Assembly (NCBI GenBank): GCA_030848705.1
Contig: CM061243.1
Span: forward strand, 1,460,001-1,524,000
Source: Heracleum sosnowskyi
Taxonomy: Eukaryota; Streptophyta; Magnoliopsida; Apiales; Apiaceae
Direction: 5' to 3'
Length of the DNA: 64,000 nt
The position numbers and the translations under genes are program-made. Within the stretch, counting starts at the first letter, position 1. Each line of letters opens with the position of its first letter. The notes below the pieces were generated by a model. That model was not told where the DNA came from. It did not search any database and saw only the letters and a list, made by a program, of their open reading frames with translations. This document shows, piece by piece, positions 45,441 to 57,100 of this stretch.

Positions 45441-46708
45441 CACTACAAAAAATTCGACTAATTTTGACCTTACAAAATCGGTCAAAATTAGCTAATTTCC
45501 ACCGCAAACGGTCGAATTTGGCTAATTTCGACCAAAAATAAAAAAGTCGTTTTTAGCTTGGTCGAAATTGCTCAAAAACGGTCGAAATCAGCTTATTTCG
45601 ACCGTCTATTTTTGACCATATAAATTCGACCGAATATTTCAAAATTTTGAAATTTTCAAATTCGGGTAAAAATTTCAAAATTTTGTATTTTGGCGCCTGA
45701 AGTGATTTAAATTCGACAAGATATGGTCGAATTTAGTATGTTAAATACGACTGAATATAGTCGAACTTATATATTAAATTCGACCAAATTCGGTCGAATT
45801 TAACGAACACCAATTTTTTTAAAAAAACAGCAGAATCTGCTGTTCAAGAAATGTGTAATTTTTCTGCAACACATTACTAGTTTTTTTGCATATTAAGAAG
45901 GTGATTACATAAAACAATAATGGATAGAATAATTATCTTTTTACTAAGTTTTAAATTATATAAATCAATAATGTTGAACTAAGAATACAATAATTTTTAC
46001 TCTTTCTGAAACACATTAAAAATCAAACACTATAAAATCACTCTACCCAAAAAATATTCAAATGTAAAGAAAATCAAAGAAAAAACTTAACTTGTTGTGT
46101 ATATAATTTTTAACGAAGTAATTCTTGTGTTATTCCGTTTTTAAGTTGCATGAAACGAACTCGCCGGAGGTGGTGGAGATGAACACGCCGAAAGTGATGG
46201 AGATGAACTCTCCGGAATTAGTTGGGGGTGAAATCACCAAGTACTAGAAACATAATTAAAGGATTGATATGTATTGTTTGAAATACAAGGAAAATGAGTA
46301 TTTATGTGCATAAATTGTTGTGTATGTTTGTTGAATTAGAAGAATGGAAGAATGTAGTAGAGTATAGAAGAATGTTTATGAGAGAATATGAATGGATGAA
46401 AAATATAAAAGAGAAAGAGACGAGTGTAATTTATTTAATGGATATGATGAAACACAATAGGAATGAAATGGATGGTTTAGATTGAATGTAAATTAGCAAT
46501 CTATGTGCTTACTTCTCACCCACTCAAAGTGTGACACATGGCATATAAAATTGTTTTATTCTGAATTTTACTAAATTCAACCGATATTAGTCAAAAATAA
46601 AACACGGCTAAATTCGACTGATAACGATTGAATTTAGCTAAATTCGACCAATATCGGTCAAAATTAAGCTTAAATTCGACCAACTTGGATTTGTGGTCGA
46701 ATTTAGTG
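45441..46708. mobile_element. Small non-autonomous CACTA-like element, 1,268 bp
   Basis: The left end CACTACAAAAAATTCGAC and the right end ...GGTCGAATTTAGTG are imperfect inverted ends, with TAA on both sides (45438-45440 and 46709-46711). The first 350 bp and last 150 bp are full of TTCGACC/GGTCGAA words in both orientations. The middle carries a short open frame at 46294-46485 (63 codons, Met/Glu-rich) and an upstream GGAGATGAACACGCCG repeat, with no recognisable protein. It needs an external transposase. Confidence 0.75.
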
Positions 46709-46711
46709 TAA

Positions 46712-47715
46712 ATGACATATATATTTGTTAAAATTATTTAAAATATAAAATGTTAAATTAATTTTTTTTTGTACACTTTATATTTTTGACAATCTTCACA
46801 TCGGTAAGGTTGGATTACTCAAAACAATTTTAAATGAAATAAAACTCTAACCCTGATCCAACCCTAAATCAAAACCCTACATTTCGACTAAACTATGTCG
46901 TTTATGTACATAGTTAAGAATAATTTTATTTTTCTACCCATAATTTGTTTTTCAATTTTTTTTATTGAATGTGGTTTATCTTTCAAATACTCTCATAATT
47001 GTTTTTGTATTTTTTGAAACTAACTGTATATTTATTTAATTTTTCTAAAAGTTTTAAATAAATAAAAATTCAATATTATCTAGTCATATAAAAAAAATTA
47101 TTAAAATTTTTTGTACAAACTAATTTTTTACATGTAATGAATGTTATTTTTGTATTTTTATTTATTTTTCATGATGTGTAAAAACATTTATATACAGTTA
47201 AAAATGTAGCCATTAACATAAACAAGCTTATACATCTTTAGTGGATAGTATGAAAAACAATCATAGAAATTGAAGTTTATACCTTTGTACCTCTTGGAGA
47301 AGCTTGCAATCAGTTCGGAAAATTGGAGATTTGTTTTGATAAAATTTAGCCAATTAAAATCAAAACAAAATAAAAATCGAACATAAATTAAACACCCAAA
47401 ATCCACCTTAGAAAACACAGACCTTATCAAACACATACCCAAACTGGTCAACCCCAATAATTACAAATACCAAACATCCAAAACCATTAAAAAGACAGGA
47501 GAATTGTTATTGCAGCGCAGACATGAGTGTTGTTTAGGGTTGGTAGGGTTGGAAGGTTATACGATTATTTAGGAATATTTTTAAAAAAATTTAAACACAA
47601 ATCCGGGATGTAACATTAGTAAGGAATAACAGTCGAATGACTTGTAGACTTTTATAATTCCAAAACAAAAAAAATTATTTGTTTTTGAAAATTTTAAAAT
47701 ATCACTCAAATATAT
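46712..47715. other. No recognisable gene
   Basis: Very AT-rich sequence. The 89-codon frame at 47188-47457 is hydrophobic and Lys/Asn/Phe-rich, as expected from base composition, and shows no known motif. Confidence 0.6.
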
Positions 47716-48158
47716 AGATCTACATATTTTATGTGTTAATTTGTGAATACATTATTTAATAATTTAAGAACTTTATTTAAAAAAGTAAAAATATGTATCC
47801 TTTTCGTATCACAAAAATAACACAGGTGGATAAATATATACCAGCAATACAAATTTAATCACTTCAAGAAGTAGATTAATTATCAAGATTTACCCATTTC
47901 CTTAAGTGTATTACTTCATTTCCACAAGCAAATTTAGCAAAACTAACGTTGATAAATTTATTCTACTGGGGCTAGATTGAAAGCAACAAGTAAAATGTTT
48001 ACAAATGTAATTGAAAATGTTTGTTCAAAATCCAAAATAGAAGGTACTCAAGCATAACAGACATAACGGAAAATGTAGAAAAAATTACTATTACAAGGCC
48101 ACTTTTAATAAGGCATGAAATCCATTCAACCATGCAGTAAGCTCAAGTCTCAAGCAGC

Positions 48159-48712
48159 TTACTCAGCATCCCTCAGCTTCTGGAGTTGCTCCCTGAGCTC
48201 ATCAAGATCTGCCTTGGTTTTTTCCATCCTTTCTTCTAGCCTCTGAAACCCAGTTTTCACAGACTTAGAGGGCCTTGGTCGTTCAGGAGAATTAGCCTGC
48301 AAATTATCATAAAACATAATATCCATCAACTTTTAGTCACACAAATATATATAAGAAAAAATAATGAAAATTTTCTTTAACAAACTACATTTAAAACCAG
48401 AAGGCTTGATCTTACATCATCACCATGTCTATCCTCTTGATCAGGTACTGGAACCCTGTTCTGCTTATCCTTCAGTATAAGGAGTTTGGGATTGGAAGGA
48501 TGTTCACAAAAGTTCTCTCTAAATCCTTCCTTCACAGGTTGAGGCACTTTTTTACAGACTTTAATAATTCCTTTCACATTTGCTAAATGGTATTTCAGTC
48601 TTGCAACTCCTTGGACTGTATGTGAGCAATAATTACACACGGCATAGGCTCTTTTACCCTTGACAATCTTTTTGCCGTGCTCCCATGCAAAGTCTATTTG
48701 TGTATCATTCAC
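48159..48712 (-). CDS. Small BED zinc finger / coiled-coil protein, unit D copy
   Basis: Exon 1 runs 48712 down to 48416 (99 codons) and exon 2 48296 down to 48159 (45 codons), with the same splice sites as units A and C. It differs from them by Met-to-Ile at residue 6 and by an in-frame 3-bp loss at the start of exon 2, giving 144 residues. The frame is kept. BED finger and coiled coil as in the other copies. Function unknown. Confidence 0.6.
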
Positions 48713-50169
48713 TACAGAGAGAATTCTTTAGATTTACGAATAATCATCACTACATATATATATAACAATGAAAGAATAATAAAAAAAATATAATTGTGTG
48801 TGTTTTGTTTTTTCTACGAGCTAGATGTAATAGAGTGATGGAGACATGGAGATAATAAACACCCAACCAGAGGTTCAGATATGTAAATAATTAATCTGTA
48901 ACCATATAACAAGTAAAGATGCAAATAATTAATCAAATATTGATCGATATTAGGGTAAATTGAACTGTTAAATGTATGAAGAGGCTTAGATATAAAATCG
49001 AGAATGATAAAGGGGCACAAATTTAATAGAAACAAATAGTAATATAACACTTCAGAGAACCAAAATAAAGTTATAAAATTGATGTAAAATTTAAACTTAC
49101 TGATTGGAAATGAAGGTGATAGAGACGGAAGACACTGAATTAAGGCCCTGCAAGGAGATGTGAGGACGATGTATATAATCAATCTGTAAGAAAGAACAGG
49201 TAAAGATGCATAAATTTCAATTGATTTCGTGATGAATTGAAAGGTTCAATGTTTGAAGAGGCTTAGAAGAAAGGAAGATGTATACAATTACACAATTAGG
49301 CTATATGAAAGGTAAAGATGTAACAAACAGAAATGTTGCTGCGGCTGAGATGTTACACTAAACATATTTTACATTTATAGGAGATAGTTAGAAAGGGGCT
49401 AATTAGGGTTTAGATATTACCGTCATATTTTATTTTATTATATTAATTTACACGTCATATTTTATCATTCAGTTACTAACTAATTTCAAATAAAATATGT
49501 TGGATATTATTATATTCGATGTCCATGCATGTTTAAATAGAATTCAACTTTTTAAATTATTTTCTTGCCTATGCTAATTCAATTGTCTATATGCGATGAC
49601 CATTTATGTTCATTTTAAATAGAGCAAAACATATCTTGAAAAATGACCAGAAAAATATCTTATCAAATATTAAAAAGAAATAGATATACTTAATATCTTA
49701 AATTAAATATAATTATAATCATAACTAAAATAAAAAATGAATTTGGGCACTATCATTATCATTGTTCTACTACATATGGAAAAAATCATTACATTGTCAT
49801 TTGTTCATTAATTTCTTTTTTCTAAACATTTTTTTAAGGTTAAATAAGCAAAAAATTAGTAAATGTATTTTACACATATTAGGTTGACACAATTACATGA
49901 GAAAAATCATGGTAAGGGAAATCATCATTATAGCTTCTATATCAATAAAACTCAGGTTTGTGCTGGTTCATTTCATATGTTTTTCTCAACATTCCAGATT
50001 CACCACCTTGTTCTCTTTGCAATTTCCAACAAAACTACTGCATGCCATAAGTGAACAATTATTTACTAAAGTGAATTCTATACTTCTTTTAAAAAAGTTG
50101 ACACTTAGTTACATGATACATACATAAATGTACCCTATTCTATCAATCATTGATAAGAAGATAACTGCA

Positions 50170-50790
50170 TATGCATCTTGCTAGAGATATTTCTAAGACG
50201 CTTAATTTGAAAAGAAAATTTGGCTTTTGATGGGACTCTATCCGCACCCATTAATCAGGTTGAGCTTGAATGTTGGAAATGCCGATTTTTAGCTGCTTTT
50301 CAGAAAAAGCTCTAGAGCCTTGGTCACCAAATACTGTCCATCCAGAAATTCGTTTTAGCTGCTTTTATGCACAAGAATTATATATTTGTGGTGCTAGTAA
50401 ACTCTTTATTGATTCAGTTTCTTCATAAGAACAATATTTGTGGCGCTAGCTAGCTCGTTATTGAGCGGCTTGCACGTGATCGTGTAATGGAATTTTCACA
50501 AAGTCTCCGAGACCACTTTTCTCAATTTTCATATTCAGATATTACTTTTGGAGCCAACTACTTTCTACGAGAAAATCTTTAATCTAGTCAAGCATGAGGA
50601 AGCACAACAATTTATCAATCAAACTTCAACACCTATTATTGTCTCAGCTGCATTTCGCGTTCATGGATCATCAAAAGGACCAGTTTGTTCACAAAGTAAC
50701 AAACGTCAACGGCCTTTTTGAGTTCACTGCAACTATCAAATTCATGGTTTCCCACCCAATCCTATTGCTTCGCCAGACTCTTTCAATCGT
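50170..50790 (+). pseudogene. Copia gag relic, unit D copy
   Basis: Same relic as at 33034-33590: a degraded start, then VKHEEAQQFINQTSTP, GPVCSQSNKRQRPF and a stop, then a trace of the knuckle region (VHCN joined to YQIHGFP). Frameshifts and a TGA break it. Confidence 0.7.
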
Positions 50791-50811
50791 AACTAGGGTT
50801 GTAATTCGAGC

Positions 50812-51173
50812 TGTTATTCCTAGAACAATGCAACCTAGATTGTGGGGTTGAATACAATCTAGTTAATTTTCAAAACTTTTTCACACCTTTTAGAGTATGA
50901 ACATATGAGTTTGTAAATTAACTAAAATCCAGTCAAGCTTGGAACAATAATGAATTCTTCAAGTTAAAAAGAAATGCAGGAGACAAGCAAATTTTTTAAA
51001 CTTTTCAGGTGGGTTTATCGGAAAAAACCCACCTGAGATATATATTGAAGAATTCTCTGGGTTTGTATAAACAAACTCAGCTGCTTATACAGATGATACA
51101 AGAGAGCCCAAGTGTTTTTCTTTTAGCTTGGTGCTCTATTGATACTTTTCTATGCTACACCATACAGTCTTAT
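50812..51173 (-). repeat. LTR-like fragment related to the Sirevirus-type LTR
   Basis: It begins TGTTATTCCTAGAACAATGC and has GGGGTTGAATACAATCTAG at the same distance from its edge as the LTR at 53527 (GGGGGTTGAATACAATTG). It is cut at 51173 by a CACTA element, so the other end is not seen. It holds a perfect 12-bp inverted repeat (51005-51016 and 51025-51036). No coding sequence. Confidence 0.5.
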
Positions 51174-53526
51174 CACTACAAGAAAAACTGAATCAGACGA
51201 CACCTTTCAGACAACGGACGGCCGAAAAAGTGTTGCCTAAAATTAACAGACGACATGTTTTTTTTTTGGCTCAAAAAAGTATTGTCTAATCCACTACGTT
51301 ACAACGGTTTACGAACCGTTGTCTAAGAAAGTGAAAAGTAGTGGATATAGACGACGCAAATGAATGGGTTTAGACAACAGTTTTTTTAACTCTTATCTAA
51401 ATAATATTAAGACAATGTTTTACTTTAACCGTTGTTGGATTGAGACAACGGTTGTCTTAGTCGTATTGTGTGAATAAACGTAAGACAATGTTGCAAAAAA
51501 ACCGTTGTCTGAATTTGATTTAATTTTATTATAAAATTGTGAGTAAATTATTGGATAATAATTTTTATATATTAGGATCTTGACTAACTTTGTTTTAGTT
51601 ATTCAATTTATAAAAGTATAAAACAATAGTTTTTGTTTAACAAAGTGTTGTAAGTTGTAAGACTTAACAATGGTTTTGTTCCAAAAACCCGTTGTATATT
51701 TGCATAATATACACAAGGGTTTTTGTTTTAATCCATTCGTTGTTGAATAATCTTTGTAATAATTGTTTATGTTTTTGAACCGTTGTATGATATAGACAAT
51801 TGTTTCGTTTTATAAAATCCTTGCGTGATTATTTACGTTACAACGTTTTGTTTAGCTAAACCGTTGTCTATATCAAAAGCGTTGATTTAAAAAAAATACT
51901 TTATTTGGTGCCCTTAATACATACATAAGTGTTACACACTTCATACAATGTTATTGTATAAATTTCTTATTTGGATATTTAGTATAAAAAATTGTTAAAT
52001 ATATAAAAACACTTAAATAAAGGTTAATGATAATAATAATATCATTGATAGATAGAATACGATCATACTTCATATATTTTGTTATACACGTTGTAGATGT
52101 GGACATCATATATTGTATGATTTACGATCCTTGATATTTGTTTAGAAGGAAATATTAGCTTGCTCGGAAAATGTTAATAATTATAACATTACTAATTCTG
52201 AAGTTAAACGAACATTATATAATAACTATACTATTAATGAATAAGTGACATACCAATACTATTAACAACAATGTTGTCATAATATTCAAATAACTCATTT
52301 TACATATCAGTATGACATAATTTAATTATAAAGTCGTCATTAAGTTGTCTTATATTAATTTTATATATGCGAGTCGGGACTCACGTATGTTTTGTTTATT
52401 CGATTTTATAAAAGTATAAGACAATGGTTTTTGTTTAAAAGAGTGTTGTAAGCTGTAAGACGTAACAATGGTTTTGGTCCAAAAAACGTTGTATAATATA
52501 CTAAAGTGTTTTCGTCTTGATCCATTCGTTGTTGCATAAACTTTGTAACAATTGTTTATGTTGTTAAACCGTTGTATGATATAGACAATGGTTTCGTTTT
52601 ATAAAATCCTTGCGTGATTATTTATGTTACAACGTTTTGTTTAGCTAAACCGTTGTCTATATCAAAAGCGTTGATTTTTAAAAAAAATACTTTATTTGTT
52701 GCCCTTAATACATACATAAGTGTTACACACTTCATACAATGTTATTGTATAAATATCTTATTTGGATTTTAGTATAAAAAATTGTTAAATATATAAAAAC
52801 ACTTAAATAAAGGTTAATGATAATAATAATATCATTGATAGATAGAATACGATCATACTTCAAATATTTTGTTATACACGTTGTAGATGTGGACATCATA
52901 TATTGTATGATTCACGATCCTTGATATTTGTTTAGAAGGAAATATTAGCTTGCTAGGAAAATGTTAATAATTATAACATTACTAATTCCGAAGTTAAACG
53001 AACATTATATAATAACTATACTTAGCGAATAAGTTACATACCAATACTATTAACAACAATGTTGTCATAACTCATTTTACATATCAGTATGACATAATTT
53101 AATTGTAAAGTGGTCAATAAGTTGTCTTATATTAATTTTATATATGCGAGTCGGGACTCACGTATGTTTTGTTTATTCGATTTTATAAAAGTATAAGACA
53201 ATGGTTTTTGTTTAAAAGAGTGTTGTAAGCTGTAAGACGTAACAATGGTTTTGGTCCAAAAAACGTTGTATAATATACACAAGTGTTTTCGTCTTGATCC
53301 ATTCGTTGTTGCATAAACTTTATAACAATTGTTTACGTTGTTAAACCGTTGTATGATATAGACTATGGTTTCGTTTTATAAAATCCTTGCGTGATTATTT
53401 ATGTTACAATGTTTTGTTTAGCTAAACCGTTGTCTATATCAAAAGCGTTGATTTTTAAAAAAAATACTTTATTTGTTGCTCTTAATACATACATAAGTGT
53501 TACACACTTCATACAATGTTATTGTA
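51174..53526. mobile_element. CACTA element, left part (interrupted at 53526)
   Basis: The left end CACTACAAGAAAAACTGAAT is almost the same as that of the element at 18707, preceded by TAT, the expected 3-bp target. Subterminal ACAACGGTT/AACCGTTGTC words follow to about 51900. No right end is present; the sequence is broken at 53526 by the Sirevirus-like LTR, so the rest should lie beyond the window. No coding region is visible. Confidence 0.8.
51600..53526. repeat. Direct repeats of about 777 bp inside the CACTA element
   Basis: The word TAAAAGTATAA with its surroundings recurs at 51611, 52409 and 53186. The last two units are spaced 777 bp and are nearly the same sequence; the first is more diverged. 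Each contains ACGTTTTGTTTAGCTAAACC and an AT-rich stretch without genes. Confidence 0.85.
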
Positions 53527-54066
53527 TGTTGCCCAATAAATAACAATTGTAGAAGGGGGTTGAATACAATTGTATAAGATTCTCGACTTAATCAAGTATC
53601 TAACACAAATATGAAAGAACAATAACAGCTTTATTAAATCTGATATAAAACTGTTACAAACTCTCTCAAGAAATTCTGATGTTCTTGAGAGCTTCTAGGT
53701 TACACAAATACTCGAGTGTATGATCGTTTGATCATGATCGATCTCAAAACCAAAACCTAAACTGTGTTTATATACTACACAGCTTCTCTATCAATGATAA
53801 GTCCTAATCAATTACAAAGATTGAAACCTATCCATAATCGATAGCTACATTCTACAAACCAGGAACCGACAGAATAAATTTCCATGTTTAACTAGACTCC
53901 AAATATAACTCGAAGTAGGAATCCTGATCAGCTTCCAGTCCTGATGATCAAACTGATCCCAGTCCTGATATGCATTCTGATCCTGACGACCATGCAATCC
54001 TGATGACGTCAGCAATCCTGATCAGTTGAGTCTAGCTCCTGACGATCATTGAATTCTGATCTAACA
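53527..54066 (-). repeat. 3' LTR of the Sirevirus-like element
   Basis: This 540-bp stretch has TGTTGCCC at the left and ...TCTAACA at the right (TG...CA on the minus strand), next to a TCTCCCCC polypurine complement at 54067-54074. The partner LTR is outside the window. Its right third carries seven or more CCTGATC/CCTGACG words. Confidence 0.85.
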
Positions 54067-54176
54067 ATCTCCCCCAATCTCATACTTTGTGAAATAAAGT
54101 ATAGATTCCTAAGATTCAATGATGTCAAAAACATATATACAAAATGTACAAGTATCTGCAGCAACAACTTATCTGT

Positions 54177-57100
54177 TTAAATTCTTTGATAGAACAGATT
54201 TATCTTCAAGAAGTTGGATAACAAATTTTCTTCTTTTTCTTCAAGAATTTGAATCAGTCTTTCCTTAAGATTTCTGAGTTCTTCATCTTCTTCATTAATC
54301 TGGTAGATAGCTGCCCTGAGATTCAATATGGAGCTTCTCTGAAGACTATGCTCTTCAAGCAAAAGATAAGCAATTTCCTTCCCATAAGGATTGAGAGTAA
54401 GTTGAGTCATGCCAAAAGTTACTTCTTTTACAGCAGTACCCCTTTGCATTTCCACATCCTGACCTCTTTGATTTAAGTACATGGGAGTATAATTACCATT
54501 GAAATTACTGTTTCCATCTAGTCTTCTTCTTATTGTTGACAAAATCATGTCACTCCACACTTTGCACATTTGATTCTTCAATCTCAAAAGATAATGAACA
54601 TATTTCAGTTCCTGTGTAGTTTTCATCAGCAAATCTTGAATAGATAGAATCTTCACACTACCATCTTTCATGAAGTACAGAAGCTTTTCTTTCTTGTCAA
54701 AACCATCATGACAATCTATAACTATATCAACAGCTAGTAAATTGTTCAGGTTTTCAGAAGTTAAAGTACCTCCAATTTCAGTTAAGGAGTAAGGATCAAC
54801 ATATGACATATTTAGATATTCAGCATCCCTGTGTCCAATACCTCCTCTTGAATTGCTTGACAATTGCTTCATATTTGAAAACATCCTTAGCCAGAGTGAT
54901 TTTGATCTAACCATATCAGATAAATCAACAATACTTGAAGCACTTGTAATAATTCCACCAGACTGAAAATTGATAGGTGTATCACACCTCAGTGTACTAA
55001 TGTGTTTCCACTTCTTTTCTTTCTCTTTTTCATGAGCATAGCTTCTTTCAAGTAAAGATTCTTGTCTGCTTGGGTTCCTCCACTTTCTTTCATTTGAGAG
55101 TTTAAGCCTTTGTAAATAAATATTGAAATCTCTACTTGTTCTTCTTGTAATATCTCTTCTTCTGGCTTCTTCTTCTTCATCTACTTCCTTGTTGTGAGAG
55201 TCAACCACAGTAGATAAGATTATCAAATCAATCTCTTGCAGAATTTCAGAATCATCAGGATCTTGAATATTATCAGGAACAACATCAGGATTAGATTCTT
55301 CAATTTGATTTGTATTGCAGAGAGTTGATTTTCTTGATTTTCTTCTCAATTCAGGTTCTTCTTCAATATTTCCATCATCACCAAAAGTAGATCTGTCAGG
55401 AACTACTAGAGTTTGAATAGGTTCATGAATTTCTTCAATTCTTAACCCTCTAGACCTTGTCTGTCTAGGTATTGTTTGAGTTAAAGAACCTCTTCTACTT
55501 CTTCTAGCACCTCTCCTACCTCTGCTTCCTCTACCTCTAGTAGAAACAGAATAGTTTTCCATTATCTCTTTTTGTTGTCTCAAGAATTCTTCATTTGAGA
55601 GATCTGGATATTCTTTACTTGCTGTAGAGAGTGCTTTTCTGGCAAATAATTGTTGAACTCTTTTATCAGTATGATAAAGAGTAACAATTCTACCATCCTT
55701 TGTAGTAAACTTCTGGAATAAATTTGATGCATCTTCAGGATTATCAATAATCACATCTTCATCACCTTCAGGAATTGTAGCAAGAGTATGTCCATGACCA
55801 GGTGTCAGGATTTGTTCTTCCGTCAGGATCTGAGATTGCACCAATGTTCTTACTGTCTTAACTCCAGAATCAGAAACATGAGTTGACTGCGTTGTTTGAC
55901 TTTGAGAAGTTTGAATTGTAGACTTCAAAACTGCAGTATCAGAGGTTTCTCCTTGTATCACTTTGTCACTACCATCATCTCCAGTATCATCATCATTATT
56001 CCTTAATACTAGATCAGGTGTGCATTTTGTCTGACTTACCTTCTCCCCCTTTTTGACATCAGTATTTGACAATATATTCAAAATTAAGGCAAGAGAGGCT
56101 TGAATGTCAGTTACCTTAGTATCCAGAGAATCAATCCGTCTGTTGATTGAGGTTTGTTCAGTAACAACAGATTTCACTTGGGATTCTACTACCCTTAGTT
56201 GAAACGTAGTAGGCACCTTTGTAAAATTTTGAGAAATATCATTCCTCACCAACTCAGATGAATTCTTGATAGAATCAATCTCACTTTTCAGGCTTTTGGA
56301 TAACAGAGTTGTAGCCTTCAGATGATTCTTCAAGTCTTGATTCTCTATAGATTTCACTGCATCATAGGCATGTTCCAAAGCAGAAGAATAACTTACAGAT
56401 TCAGCAGATCTGTACCATGAATTGTTCCATTCATTCTGTCTAAGTGCCTCAGCAGGATTAAAGGAAGGAATAGAAAAATCTTGTCTCTGATCTTTCCCAG
56501 TGGAAGGTTTGCCAGCCATATATGTACTTGATGAACCAAAATTAGTTCCAAGACTAACGTTGAGTGCTGTAGCAAGCTGTTCCTTCTCTTTTCGATTCTC
56601 ATCATCATCACTATCATCAGAGTCATCATCATCAGTACTATGAGTAAAATCAGGATCAGGAATAACTATACCTTTCATTTTATCCTGTGAATCTGTGATA
56701 GGATGATCCATTGGTCTTGAACGAAGTGGCTGTATCAGGATAGGCTCAGCATCAGGAGCACCACTAGCGTCAGGATGAACACCGTCAGGATTTGATATGC
56801 TTGCATCAGTATGCGCTACCAATGGTTCTTGTGGAGCATGAGGTTCAGAAGCTACTTCAACACATTGAGTCAAAGGTTCTTGTGTGCTTCCCTCATTGAC
56901 AGTGTCCTCGACCAATCTTTGAACTTCATCTGCACCAGAAATCCCTTGAACTTTGTCAGGAAATTTCTCAGAAACTGTAGCTTGGCCTGCATCTCCACTT
57001 TGAGAAGATGGTTCTTGTGTAGCTGGAATGTTGATGTTTGCATTCTCCCTTTGAGAAAATGGTTCTTGTGTGACCATTCCACTAGCTAAGCCTTCACCCA

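Larger units (their letters stand above)
47716..50811. repeat. Duplicated block, unit D
   Basis: It matches units A and C from GATCTACATATTTTATG onward but has no copia insertion at that point, so it shows the empty target site of copia copies 1 and 2. It contains the BED/coiled-coil gene and a copia gag relic. Relative to unit C it has several indels, for example a 70-bp stretch near 49925 that C lacks. 48713-50160 has no other gene. Confidence 0.8.
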
